From contig JADGRA010000053.1 of the NCBI GenBank assembly GCA_017881265.1, positions 1 through 36,165 on the forward strand: a stretch of DNA of 36,165 nt, given 5' to 3'. Both the position numbers and the translations under genes were made by a program. Under the pieces are notes generated by a model. It was not told the DNA's origin, made no database searches, and was given only the letters and a program-made list of their open reading frames with translations. Source of the DNA: Myxococcaceae bacterium (lineage in GTDB: Bacteria > Myxococcota > Myxococcia > Myxococcales > Myxococcaceae). Below, one piece after another: positions 9,694 to 17,938 of this stretch; the stretch's first letter is position 1; the number at the start of each line of letters is the position of its first letter.

Positions 9694-10623
9694 ATGGCCG
9701 AGCCCGCCATCAGCGTCGACGGCCTGGTGAAGCGCTTCGAGGACGTGACGGCTGTCGACGGCGTCTCCTTCAGCGTCCGGCCGGGGACGTGCCTCGGACT
9801 TTTGGGCCCCAACGGCGCCGGGAAGACGACGACGGTGGAGATTCTGGAGGGACTCCAGCAGCCCACCGCTGGGACGGTGCGCGTGCTGGGGCAGCGGTGG
9901 GCCGAGGCCCCGGAACGGCTGAAGGCCCGGATTGGGATTTGCCTTCAAGAAACCCGCTTCTACGAAAAGATGACAGTCGGCGAGACGGTGAAGCTGTTCC
10001 GCAGCTTCTACCCGGCCGGCATCGGCGTGGACGATGCCATCCACCTGGTGGCGCTGGAGGAAAAGCGGGACGGCCGGGTGGGCAAGCTGTCCGGCGGCCA
10101 GCGGCAGCGCCTGGCGCTGGCAGTGGCCCTGGTGGGAGACCCGGAGGTGCTGTTTCTGGATGAACCCACCACCGGCCTGGACCCGGCCAGCCGCCGCGGG
10201 CTGTGGGACGTCATCGAAGCGCTGAAGGCCCGCGGCCGCACCGTCGTCCTCACCACCCATTACATGGAGGAGGCGGCGCGCTTGTGCGACCAGGTCGTCA
10301 TTGTGGACCACGGCAAGGTGGTGGCCCAGGGGACGCCGCAGGCGCTGGTGGCGGCCCACGGCGGCCAGCAGCTGATTGAATTCGAGGCCCGGCCCATGCC
10401 GTCCGTGGAGGCCTGCCGGGCCCTGCCCGGCTGCTCCGACGTCCAGGTGCGCGACGGCACGCTGCGGCTGGCCGTCCGCGGCCTGCCGGAGGCGCTGCCG
10501 GCGCTTCTGCGTACCGTCGAGGCGGCCGGCGCCACCCTGCTGCAGCTGTCCACGCACGCGCCGACGCTGGACGACGTCTTTCTAAACCTCACCGGCCGCA
10601 GCCTGCGCGACGAGGAGGACTGA
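9694..10623 (+). CDS. ABC transporter ATP-binding protein (ABC-2 type exporter)
   Basis: Cytoplasmic ATPase subunit that powers the membrane protein encoded just downstream. It has Walker A GPNGAGKT at about residues 38-45, a Q-loop in CLQETRFYEKMTVGE, the signature LSGGQRQ, Walker B LFLDEPTTGLD and the H-loop TTHYMEEA. The C-terminal 80 residues form the extra domain common in CcmA/DrrA-like ATPases. I chose ATG 9694 because GAGGGGG ends 6 bases upstream; the TTG at 9688 abuts that site. The stop is 6 bases before the permease start, so the two form an operon. The substrate is not predictable; drug, lipid or polysaccharide export are family options. Confidence 0.93.
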   Translation: MAEPAISVDGLVKRFEDVTAVDGVSFSVRPGTCLGLLGPNGAGKTTTVEILEGLQQPTAGTVRVLGQRWAEAPERLKARIGICLQETRFYEKMTVGETVKLFRSFYPAGIGVDDAIHLVALEEKRDGRVGKLSGGQRQRLALAVALVGDPEVLFLDEPTTGLDPASRRGLWDVIEALKARGRTVVLTTHYMEEAARLCDQVVIVDHGKVVAQGTPQALVAAHGGQQLIEFEARPMPSVEACRALPGCSDVQVRDGTLRLAVRGLPEALPALLRTVEAAGATLLQLSTHAPTLDDVFLNLTGRSLRDEED

Positions 10624-10629
10624 CGGCCC

Positions 10630-11667
10630 ATGCCAGACAACAGCCACCCCCTCTGGCAGCTGTTCCTCATGCGGCTGCGCGCGCTGTGGCGCGAGCCCTC
10701 GGCCCTCTTCTGGATTTTCGCCTTCCCCCTCCTCATGGCGGTGGCCCTCGGCCTGGCCTTCCGCAACCAGTCCTTGTCCCGCCTGACGGTGGCAGTGGCG
10801 GAGGGGCCGGGCCAGGAGCGTCTCCTCAGCGCGCTGGCCGCCACCCCGGGGCTTCAGCCTGAGACGCTGCCCCTGGAAGCGGCGCGACGCGCGCTGGCCA
10901 CCGGCAAGGTGGCGGTGGTGGTGGTGGCGGGCGACACGCCGCGCCTCTTGGTGGACCCGGGCGTCCCGGAGGGGCGCACCGCGCGGCTGCTAGTCCTGGA
11001 CACGCTGCAGCGGCTGGCCGGGCGCAAGGACGCCATCAGCGTTCCGGAGGAACACGTCACCGTCCCAGGGGGCCGCTACATCGACTTCCTCATCCCCGGA
11101 CTTCTGGGGTTCGGCCTCATGTCCTCCTCGGTATGGGGCCTGGGCTGGGGGCTGGTGCAGATGCGCACCGGCAAGCTGCTGAAGCGCCTGGTGGCCACCC
11201 CCATGCGCAAGTCGGATTTGCTCGCTTCCTTCATCTTCAGCCGCCTGTCCCTGGCGGTGCTGGAGACAGGCTTCTTCCTCGCCTTCGCGCGCTTCCTCTT
11301 CGACGTGCGCGTGGCCGGCAGTCTCCTCTCCTTCGTCCTGGTGGCCGCCACGGGGGCCCTGTCGTTTGGCGGCGTGGGCCTCCTGGTCGCCTCCCGGGCG
11401 CAGAACAATGAAACGGCCGGGGGCCTCATGAATCTGGTCACCCTGCCGATGACAGTCCTGTCCGGCGTCTTCTTCTCCGCCAGTCACTTCCCCGGGTGGA
11501 TGCAGCCGTTGGTGAAGGCCCTGCCGCTGACTGCCGTCATCGACGCCCTGCGGGCCATCTCCGTGGACGGGGCTTCCCTGTGGGCCCAAGGGGGGCCGCT
11601 TCTGGTGCTGGCTCTCTGGGGCGCCGGCGCCTTCGCAGTGGCGCTGCGCATCTTCCGCTGGAACTAA
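10630..11667 (+). CDS. ABC-2 type permease subunit
   Basis: Inner-membrane partner of the preceding ATPase. The 345-residue protein has one N-terminal membrane segment (WIFAFPLLMAVALGLAF), a soluble extracytoplasmic loop of about 120 residues, then about five segments from near residue 155 onward (IDFLIPGLLGFGLM and later ones). This is the ABC2_membrane layout. The conserved NLVTLPMTVLSGVFF and PGWMQPLVKALPLTAVIDALR stretches near the end are characteristic of the family. It starts with ATG 10630 directly after the ATPase stop. Its 3' end faces the monooxygenase gene 11 bases away. Confidence 0.9.
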   Translation: MPDNSHPLWQLFLMRLRALWREPSALFWIFAFPLLMAVALGLAFRNQSLSRLTVAVAEGPGQERLLSALAATPGLQPETLPLEAARRALATGKVAVVVVAGDTPRLLVDPGVPEGRTARLLVLDTLQRLAGRKDAISVPEEHVTVPGGRYIDFLIPGLLGFGLMSSSVWGLGWGLVQMRTGKLLKRLVATPMRKSDLLASFIFSRLSLAVLETGFFLAFARFLFDVRVAGSLLSFVLVAATGALSFGGVGLLVASRAQNNETAGGLMNLVTLPMTVLSGVFFSASHFPGWMQPLVKALPLTAVIDALRAISVDGASLWAQGGPLLVLALWGAGAFAVALRIFRWN

Positions 11668-11678
11668 AAGGAGTGCCT

Positions 11679-12842
11679 TCAGGCGGCAGATGGAACGGGG
11701 GCACGCAGCGACGCCGAGAGGTCTTTGGCAATGCGCCGCGCCTCCACCCCGGCCTCGCGCAGCATGCCCGTCGGCGCCACGTAGAAGCCGCACAGGTACA
11801 GCTGCGGCAACGACGTCTCGCGCCCGCTGGTGCGCGGTTGCCCCGCGGCGTCCAGGACGCCGTCCACGTCACCCAGCACCTGCGCCAGGCGGTGGCGGTA
11901 CCCGGTGGCCAGGACAACCGCCTGGTAGGCCGCCTCCGCCCCGTCCTCGAAGAGGACGCCGTCCTTGGTGAATGCGCGGATGGCGGGCCTCAACTGCAGC
12001 TGCTTGTTTCGAAGCAAGGCCACTGTCCCGACGTCGATGAGGGGAACGTGCCTTCGCGTGTTGAGCTCCGTCAACGCCCCGACGGGCGCCTTGCGGAGGC
12101 CCAGGCGGGACAGGTCGCCGAACGTCATGCGCAACAGCGGTGCCGCCAGGGCGTCCGCCACCTTCGGCGGCAGCTTTGAAAGCGCAATGGCCCAGGTGAG
12201 GATGGGAATGCCAAGCAGCTCGCGCGGAAGCAGGTTGACGGCCCCCCGCACCACAATGCTGGGGCGCGCTCCTTGCTCGAAGAGGTCGATGGCAATCTCC
12301 CCGCCCGAGTTGCCGAAGCCCACCACCAGCACGTCCTGTCCACGGAAGCGCTCGCCGGAGGTGTATTCCGAACTATGAAGCACCACGCCCTGGTAGCCCT
12401 CCATGCCCGGCCAGTGCGGGCGGACGGGTGTGGCGTTGTAGCCGGTGGCCAGCACCAGGGCGCGCACCCGGTAGCGGGCCGCGGCCGTCTTCAGCGCCCA
12501 CGCCCCCTCCTGCCGCCGCGCCTCCACCACCTCCTCGCCGAACCGAGGCGCAAGCGAGAACGCCTTGGCGTAGGCCTCCAGGTACTCGATGACCTGCAGG
12601 CGCGAGGGGTAGCGTGGGTATGTCCGCGGCATGGGAAAGTACGGCAGGCCCGAGTGGCTGCGGTCCGTGTGCAGGTGAAGCCGCTGGTAGTGCCGCCGCC
12701 AGGACGGGGCGAGCACCGCTTCCTTTTCCAGAAGGACGAAGTCGACGCCAGCCCGCCGCAGGCAGGCAGCGACGGCCAGGCCGGCCGGGCCTGAACCGAC
12801 CACCGCCACGTCCGTGGACATCTCCCCCGCGGCACTACCCAT
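11679..12842 (-). CDS. Flavin-containing monooxygenase-like FAD/NAD(P) oxidoreductase
   Basis: Predicted two-dinucleotide-binding flavoprotein of the CzcO/YUCCA-like monooxygenase group. The FAD site GSGPAG is at about residues 16-21. The NAD(P)H site VVGFGNSGGEIA is near residue 175. ATGYN and LATGYRH motifs follow each Rossmann half. It lacks transmembrane segments and should be soluble. The 387-residue length fits bacterial members. ATG 12842 has a GGTGGGG run nearby; the internal ATG at 12821 has its purine run directly adjacent and is less likely. The substrate cannot be read from sequence. It sits 12 bases beyond the end of nadK on the same strand, so a shared NADP(H) context is possible but unproven. 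Confidence 0.87.
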   Translation of the reverse strand: MGSAAGEMSTDVAVVGSGPAGLAVAACLRRAGVDFVLLEKEAVLAPSWRRHYQRLHLHTDRSHSGLPYFPMPRTYPRYPSRLQVIEYLEAYAKAFSLAPRFGEEVVEARRQEGAWALKTAAARYRVRALVLATGYNATPVRPHWPGMEGYQGVVLHSSEYTSGERFRGQDVLVVGFGNSGGEIAIDLFEQGARPSIVVRGAVNLLPRELLGIPILTWAIALSKLPPKVADALAAPLLRMTFGDLSRLGLRKAPVGALTELNTRRHVPLIDVGTVALLRNKQLQLRPAIRAFTKDGVLFEDGAEAAYQAVVLATGYRHRLAQVLGDVDGVLDAAGQPRTSGRETSLPQLYLCGFYVAPTGMLREAGVEARRIAKDLSASLRAPVPSAA

Positions 12843-12853
12843 GTGTCCCCACC

Positions 12854-13699
12854 CTAGCGCTCGCCCCAGTGTAGCTTCTCGCGCAGCACCGCGAAGTAGT
12901 CCAGGCGCGGGTTACTCACCAGCAGGACCCGGTTGGGGGAGCGCCGGACTTCCAGCGTGTCCCCGGCCTGCAGCGCATGGCCGGACTGCCCGTCGAAGGT
13001 GACGTAGATGTCCGTCGCCTCCGCGCCCAGGTGAATGGACACCACCTGGTCCCCCGGCACCACCAGCGGCCGCTGGGTGAGGGCATGGGGGCAGATGGGA
13101 ACAATCAGGGCGCAGTCCAGGCCGGGGTGGATAATCGGCCCGCCGGCGGCCAGGGCGTAGGCCGTGGAACCGGTGGGCGTGGCCACAATCAATCCGTCGG
13201 ACTTGAAGGTGGCAATCAGCTTCCCGTCGATGCGCGTCTCGTGGTCGGCGATGCGCGACAGCGCCCCGCGGTTGATGACGACGTCGTTGAGGACTTCGTC
13301 CTCCACTGCCACCACGCCTGCGCGCAGCACGCGACAGGCCAGCTTCATCCGCTGCTGCACGCTGCCGCGCCCCGCCACCACCTCCTCCAGGACGTCCAGC
13401 CCCTCCGCCGCGGGCACCTCCGTCATGAAGCCCAGGCTGCCGAGGTTGATACCGAGGATGGGCACCGGCCGGCCGCCAAGTAACCGCGCTCCGCGGATGA
13501 GGGTCCCGTCCCCGCCCAGCACCACCACCAGCTCGGCCCGGGCCGCGACCTCCTCCGGGGTGTGGATGGGCCAGCCCAGTTCCTGGGCGAATTCCGGCTC
13601 CGCCAGAAAGGTAAGGTCCGGCCGGCGCTGGCGGAGGCGGCGGGCCAGGATGGCCGCGTCGGCGCTGCCCTGCTTGGCCACCACCGCGAGCGTCTTCAC
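12854..13699 (-). CDS. nadK: NAD kinase
   Basis: Phosphorylates NAD to NADP and thus sets the NADPH supply. The diagnostic GGDGT motif is at about residues 62-66, preceded by a run of hydrophobic residues. It is followed by GINLGSLGFMTE, the NDVVINRG motif near residue 136 and SDGLIVATPTGSTAYALAAGGPI near 168, all family hallmarks. The 281-residue length is typical. The start is GTG 13699 (MKTLAVVAKQ) and no strong ribosome site is visible. Only 39 bases separate it from the divergent rarA start. Confidence 0.96.
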   Translation of the reverse strand: MKTLAVVAKQGSADAAILARRLRQRRPDLTFLAEPEFAQELGWPIHTPEEVAARAELVVVLGGDGTLIRGARLLGGRPVPILGINLGSLGFMTEVPAAEGLDVLEEVVAGRGSVQQRMKLACRVLRAGVVAVEDEVLNDVVINRGALSRIADHETRIDGKLIATFKSDGLIVATPTGSTAYALAAGGPIIHPGLDCALIVPICPHALTQRPLVVPGDQVVSIHLGAEATDIYVTFDGQSGHALQAGDTLEVRRSPNRVLLVSNPRLDYFAVLREKLHWGER

Positions 13700-13738
13700 C
13701 TTGGGAGCAGGCTACTACTACAAGCGGGTTTCACGCCC

Positions 13739-15070
13739 ATGGACCTCTTCAGCCAGGCAGCCGAAAAGGAAGCCGCCGCCAGCGCCCCGCTGGCCGAACG
13801 GCTGCGCCCGGAAAAGCTGGAGGACTTCGTCGGGCAGGAACACCTGACTGGGGAAGGAAAGCTGCTGCGGCAGGCCCTGGCCACACAGAAGCTGCCCAGC
13901 CTCGTCTTCTGGGGCCCGCCCGGCACCGGGAAAACCACCCTGGCCCGCCTGTTGGCCAGAAGCAGCGGGGCCTTCTTCGTCGGCATGTCCGCCGTCTCCG
14001 CCGGGGTGAAGGACGTCCGGGAGGTGGTGGCGGCGGCGGAGGAACGGCGGCGGCTGCACGGCCAGGGCACGGTGCTGTTCCTGGATGAAATCCACCGCTT
14101 CAACCGCGCGCAGCAGGACGCTCTCCTCCCCCACGTGGAGAAGGGGACGCTGACACTGTTGGGGGCCACCACCGAAAACCCCAGCTTCGAGGTGAATGCG
14201 GCCCTCCTCTCCCGCACCCGGGTGGTGACGCTGCGCCCGCTGGAGGAGGAGGAACTGGTGGCACTGCTGCAGCGTGCGCTTACGTCCCCGAAGGGGCTGG
14301 CCGGCGCAGTGACGGCGGACGCCGGCGCGCTGGTGGCCATTGCCCGGGCCGCCGGCGGGGACGCGCGCCGGGCCCTCACCACGCTGGAGGTGGCCGCCGC
14401 CGGTGGGGGCAACGTGGATGAGGGTCGGGTGGCGGAGGCCCTGCAGAAGAGGACGCTGCTGTACGACCGGGCGGGCGAGGAACACTACAACGTCATCTCG
14501 GCCTTCATTAAGTCGCTGCGAGGTTCCGACCCCGACGCGGCGCTGTACTGGATGGCGCGCATGCTGGAGGCCGGCGAGGAGCCGCGCTTCGTCGTCCGGC
14601 GGATGGTGATTTTCGCGTCCGAGGACATCGGCAACGCAGACCCCCAGGCCCTGCAGGTCGCCGTCGCCGCGCTGCAGGCCCTGGAATTGGTGGGCCTGCC
14701 CGAGGGCACGCTTCCTCTCACCCAGGCGGCCACGTACCTGGCGCTGGCGCCCAAGTCCAACGCCGTCATCACCGCCTACGGGCGCGCGCGGGAGGCCGTG
14801 CTGGAGAAGGGTTCCCTGCCCGTGCCGCTGCACCTACGCAACGCCCCCACCCCCCTGATGAAGTCCCTCGGCTATGGCGGCGGCTACCAGTACCCGCATG
14901 ACTTCAAGGGGCACTTTGTGGCGGAGACCTACCTACCGGAGGGCCTGGAAGCGGCCAGCTTCTACCGGCCAGGCACCGAAGGCGGGGAGAAGGAACTATC
15001 CGCGCGGCTGGAGGCCCTGCGTCAGGCGCGCGCCAAGGGCCGCAAGCGCGAGCCCGGCGATGAGGGGTAG
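13739..15070 (+). CDS. rarA: Replication-associated recombination protein A (RarA/MgsA)
   Basis: AAA+ ATPase related to clamp loaders and to eukaryotic WRNIP1/Mgs1, acting at stalled replication forks. The N-terminus MDLFSQAAEK and RLRPEKLEDFVGQEH are typical. Walker A GPPGTGKT is at about residues 59-66, Walker B LFLDEIH at about 113-119, sensor 1 LLGATTENPSF follows, and the C-terminal tetramerisation part includes DPDAALYWMARMLEAGE and SEDIGNADPQAL. The 443-residue length matches the family. I chose ATG 13739; the frame is open much further upstream, but that stretch is antisense to nadK. Confidence 0.95.
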   Translation: MDLFSQAAEKEAAASAPLAERLRPEKLEDFVGQEHLTGEGKLLRQALATQKLPSLVFWGPPGTGKTTLARLLARSSGAFFVGMSAVSAGVKDVREVVAAAEERRRLHGQGTVLFLDEIHRFNRAQQDALLPHVEKGTLTLLGATTENPSFEVNAALLSRTRVVTLRPLEEEELVALLQRALTSPKGLAGAVTADAGALVAIARAAGGDARRALTTLEVAAAGGGNVDEGRVAEALQKRTLLYDRAGEEHYNVISAFIKSLRGSDPDAALYWMARMLEAGEEPRFVVRRMVIFASEDIGNADPQALQVAVAALQALELVGLPEGTLPLTQAATYLALAPKSNAVITAYGRAREAVLEKGSLPVPLHLRNAPTPLMKSLGYGGGYQYPHDFKGHFVAETYLPEGLEAASFYRPGTEGGEKELSARLEALRQARAKGRKREPGDEG

Positions 15071-15090
15071 CCCCCCCTTTCCGTCCGTAG

Positions 15091-15127
15091 ACGCCGACCG
15101 TGCGTCAGCGCGGCGGGCGGTCGGCGT
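15091..15127. terminator. Terminator-like hairpin between convergent rarA and hypothetical gene
   Basis: ACGCCGACCG at 15091-15100 pairs perfectly with CGGTCGGCGT at 15118-15127, giving a 10-base GC-rich stem with a 17-base loop. It lies 20 bases past the rarA stop and covers the final codons of the convergent gene. There is no clean U-tract on the plus strand, so it may pause transcription or work with other factors. Confidence 0.5.
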
Positions 15128-16397
15128 GCAGGTGGACTTCCAGGGCGCCGCGCGGGGCGGAGGCGTCGGTGAGCAGAGCGTCGGAGCCTTTGTCCTCCAG
15201 CTGGAAGGGCTGCTCGGCCGTCGAGCGCACCGAAGGGCTGAGGGCGTCCGCGTCGGGCCGCGGCCACAACCCCGTCTCTGCCCGCAGCGCATCCACCTCC
15301 GCCGCCCGGCGCAGAAGCAGTAGCTGCGCGCGCACCCGCGCGTCACTCTGGCTGAAGGCGCCCAGGTCCGGCAGCGCCCGGCGCTGCGTCCCGGGGAGGC
15401 CCAGCGGTTCCATGGCGGAAAGCGCCGTCAGCCGCGGGGCCGCCTTGTCCGGGGGTAGCCGCGCCACCGCCACCACCGCGTCCAGCCGGGCCTGCAGCCG
15501 GTGCCAGGCCCGGCCGCACACCACCGCCTCGGTGAAGTCCTGCGGCCGCCAGCCGTCCGGGGCCTGGGCCCAGGCCTGGACGCCGGGCGGCAGCGTGGGC
15601 AGCGACTCGGTGAGCAGCGGCGCGAACAGCTGCGCCCGCACGCCGACACTCCAGTCGGACAGCGTCTCCGCCAAGGGGGGCGTCCCTTCCGCCAGCCGGC
15701 CGAAGGCCAAGGCCGCCTGCCGCTTGGTCGCCAGGGGGGCAGCGTCCAGTGCCGCCGCGCAGGGGCCGAAGGCCACTTCGGAAACGGTAAGGGCGGCCGC
15801 GCGTCCCTCCAGCGCCGTCCCCCAGCTGCTGTCGCGGGCGAGGCCCAGCGTGTCCAAACAGGTGGACAGCGCCACCTCGGGCTGCCCGGCCGCCAGTTCC
15901 GTCCGCAGCCGCAGGGCGGCCATCTTGGCGGCGTAGGCCGCCGTCACCCAGGTGCGCGGCACCTCCTCGGGCTGGGGCACGTCCAGAAAGCCAAGGCCCG
16001 CCGGGGGACCGGCTTCTTCGGCGTGCGTGGCGGAAAGCAGCGCCTGAAGGGCGGGGGCGCCTGCGTACAGTTCCCGGAGGCAGCTGGCGGGCGCGCCTTC
16101 GAAGGGCGCCTCCCCCTCGCGCACGCCCTGGCAAAATTCGACGTCGGTGGAGCGCCCCTCCTGCGCGGCCAGCGCGTCCCACGCAGGGGCGGCCAGCCGG
16201 CCGAAGCGGCCCGGCACCGTAGGCGCTGACTGCACCGGACGCGGGTACTTCTCCGTTGCGCACTCGCTCAGCTGCGCCACCAACTGGCGGCGGAGTCCCC
16301 GCGTGTCGGCCTGCCACACAAACGCCGCGCCGGCCCCCAGAAGCAGGCTCAGTGCGGCGATGAAGACGAGGCGAAGCCGGTGCGTTGGACGGGCCAC
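15105..16397 (-). CDS. Membrane-anchored hypothetical protein
   Basis: I do not recognise a family. The 430-residue product has a basic start and one hydrophobic segment (LVFIAALSLLLGAGAAFVW, about residues 9-28) that would anchor it in the inner membrane, with the rest in the periplasm. The remainder is Ala/Leu-rich, probably helical and TPR-like, with at least five cysteines (in SECATEKY, FCQGVREG, SCLRELY, TCLDTLG, FGPCAAAL). That spacing would allow disulfides outside the cytoplasm. Strong GC bias at third positions supports coding on this strand. It stands alone between rarA (convergent) and the two-component operon, 92 bases beyond the latter's stop. Confidence 0.75.
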   Translation of the reverse strand: MARPTHRLRLVFIAALSLLLGAGAAFVWQADTRGLRRQLVAQLSECATEKYPRPVQSAPTVPGRFGRLAAPAWDALAAQEGRSTDVEFCQGVREGEAPFEGAPASCLRELYAGAPALQALLSATHAEEAGPPAGLGFLDVPQPEEVPRTWVTAAYAAKMAALRLRTELAAGQPEVALSTCLDTLGLARDSSWGTALEGRAAALTVSEVAFGPCAAALDAAPLATKRQAALAFGRLAEGTPPLAETLSDWSVGVRAQLFAPLLTESLPTLPPGVQAWAQAPDGWRPQDFTEAVVCGRAWHRLQARLDAVVAVARLPPDKAAPRLTALSAMEPLGLPGTQRRALPDLGAFSQSDARVRAQLLLLRRAAEVDALRAETGLWPRPDADALSPSVRSTAEQPFQLEDKGSDALLTDASAPRGALEVHLHADRPPR

Positions 16398-16489
16398 GGG
16401 CGGCGCACCCTAGCAGGGAGCGCCGCCCTGTCAGCCTTCACTTTTCCCGGGAGGCGGCGGAAGGGTGTTTGCCCCCCCCAACGGGCTGC

Positions 16490-17938
16490 CTACGCAGTCA
16501 TCGTCTCGGCCTTGGACTGCTGCGGAGCCGGGCCGCCCAGGGGGTTCCGGCCCACCTCATACTGCTTCAGCAGGCGCCGGAAGTTGCTTCTGTCCACACC
16601 CGCGGCGCGCGCCGCGGAGGAGACGTTGTTGCCGCTGCGTTCCAGAAGGGCCGACAGGTAGCGCCGTTCAAAGGCGCGCATCGCCAGCCGCTTGGCCTCC
16701 GCGTACGGCAGGTGGGCCAGGCTGAGGACCTCGATATCCCCGCCGCCGCCAGGGGCGTCCCGCAGGCCCTGGGGCAGGTCCTCCACGTCCACCAACTCGC
16801 GCGACGTCAGGACGACTGCCCTCTCAATGACGTTCTCCAACTCGCGGACGTTGCCCATCCACCGGTGGCACACCAGGGCCTCCATGGCGCCTGGGGTGAT
16901 GGAGGTCACCTTCTTGCCCATCTTCGCCTGGTACATGCGCAGGAAGTGCTGGGCCAACAGCGGCACGTCCTCCGGGCGGTCGCGCAGCGGCGGCAGCGTC
17001 ACGGTGATGACGTTGAGGCGGTAGAAGAGGTCCTCGCGGAACTTCCCCTGCTCCTTGGCCCGGGCCAGGTCCACGTTGGAGGCGGCAATGACGCGGACGT
17101 CCACCTTGGTGGTCTCGTTCGCCCCCACCCGCTTCACCTCGCCCTCCTGCAGCACGCGCAGAAGGCGCACCTGGGTGGCCGGCGGGACGTCGCCAATCTC
17201 ATCCAGGAAGATGGTGCCGCCGTCCGCCGCCTCGAAGAGGCCCTTCTTGTTGGCGGTGGCGCCGGTGAAGCTGCCCTTCACGTGGCCGAACAGTTCTGAT
17301 TCAAGAAGCGTGTCGGTGAGGGCCGAGCAATTGACAGCGACGAAGGGCTTGTCCTTGCGGGGGCTTCTGTAGTGGATGGCGCGCGCCACCAACTCCTTGC
17401 CCGTGCCGCTCTCGCCCTGGATGAGGACGGTGGCCGAGGAGTAGCTGACGGTTTCCACCAGCTTGAAGACGGCCCGCATCTGGTTGGACTGGCCGATGAG
17501 GTCCTCGAATTGGCCCTTGGCCGTCAGCTGCTCCTCCAGCACGCGCGTCCGGTCCTTGAGGGCCTTGCGCTCCGCCGCCTTGGCGACGGTGAGGCTGACC
17601 TCGTCGATGTTGGTGAAGGGCTTGGTGAGGTAGTCGTAAGCGCCAGCCTTGACTGCCTCCACCGCCGTCTCCACGGTAGCGAAGGCCGTCATCATGATGA
17701 CCTCCACCTCGGGCCGGGCCTGCTTGATGGCCTTCAACAGGTCCATCCCCGACAGGTGCGGCATGCGGATGTCCAGGATGGCGACGTCGATGGACGGGTC
17801 CCTGGCGGCAGCCAGGCCTTCCACGGCGTCGTCGATGGCCACGACATGGTAGCCCTCGCGCTGGAGGATTTCGGTGACGGCTCGCAGCACGATTTTGTCG
17901 TCGTCTACGACCAGGACTTTGGCAGCTCGCTTATTCAT
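16490..17938 (-). CDS. Sigma54-dependent NtrC-family response regulator
   Basis: Transcription activator of RpoN promoters. The receiver domain (residues 1-120) has the acid pocket VVDDDK, phospho-acceptor D56 (AILDIRMP) and K106 (LTKPF). The AAA+ domain (about 145-375) has Walker A GESGTGKE at 175-182, GSFTGA at 222-227 in place of the usual GAFTGA sigma54 contact loop, and Walker B GGTIFLDEIGD. A Fis-type helix-turn-helix (NNVSSAARAAGVDRSNFRRL) ends the protein at about 445-465. The start ATG overlaps the kinase stop by four bases (ATGA), so the pair is translationally coupled. The kinase and activator order resembles the hsfB-hsfA pair of Myxococcus xanthus, but orthology is only a guess. 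Confidence 0.94.
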   Translation of the reverse strand: MNKRAAKVLVVDDDKIVLRAVTEILQREGYHVVAIDDAVEGLAAARDPSIDVAILDIRMPHLSGMDLLKAIKQARPEVEVIMMTAFATVETAVEAVKAGAYDYLTKPFTNIDEVSLTVAKAAERKALKDRTRVLEEQLTAKGQFEDLIGQSNQMRAVFKLVETVSYSSATVLIQGESGTGKELVARAIHYRSPRKDKPFVAVNCSALTDTLLESELFGHVKGSFTGATANKKGLFEAADGGTIFLDEIGDVPPATQVRLLRVLQEGEVKRVGANETTKVDVRVIAASNVDLARAKEQGKFREDLFYRLNVITVTLPPLRDRPEDVPLLAQHFLRMYQAKMGKKVTSITPGAMEALVCHRWMGNVRELENVIERAVVLTSRELVDVEDLPQGLRDAPGGGGDIEVLSLAHLPYAEAKRLAMRAFERRYLSALLERSGNNVSSAARAAGVDRSNFRRLLKQYEVGRNPLGGPAPQQSKAETMTA

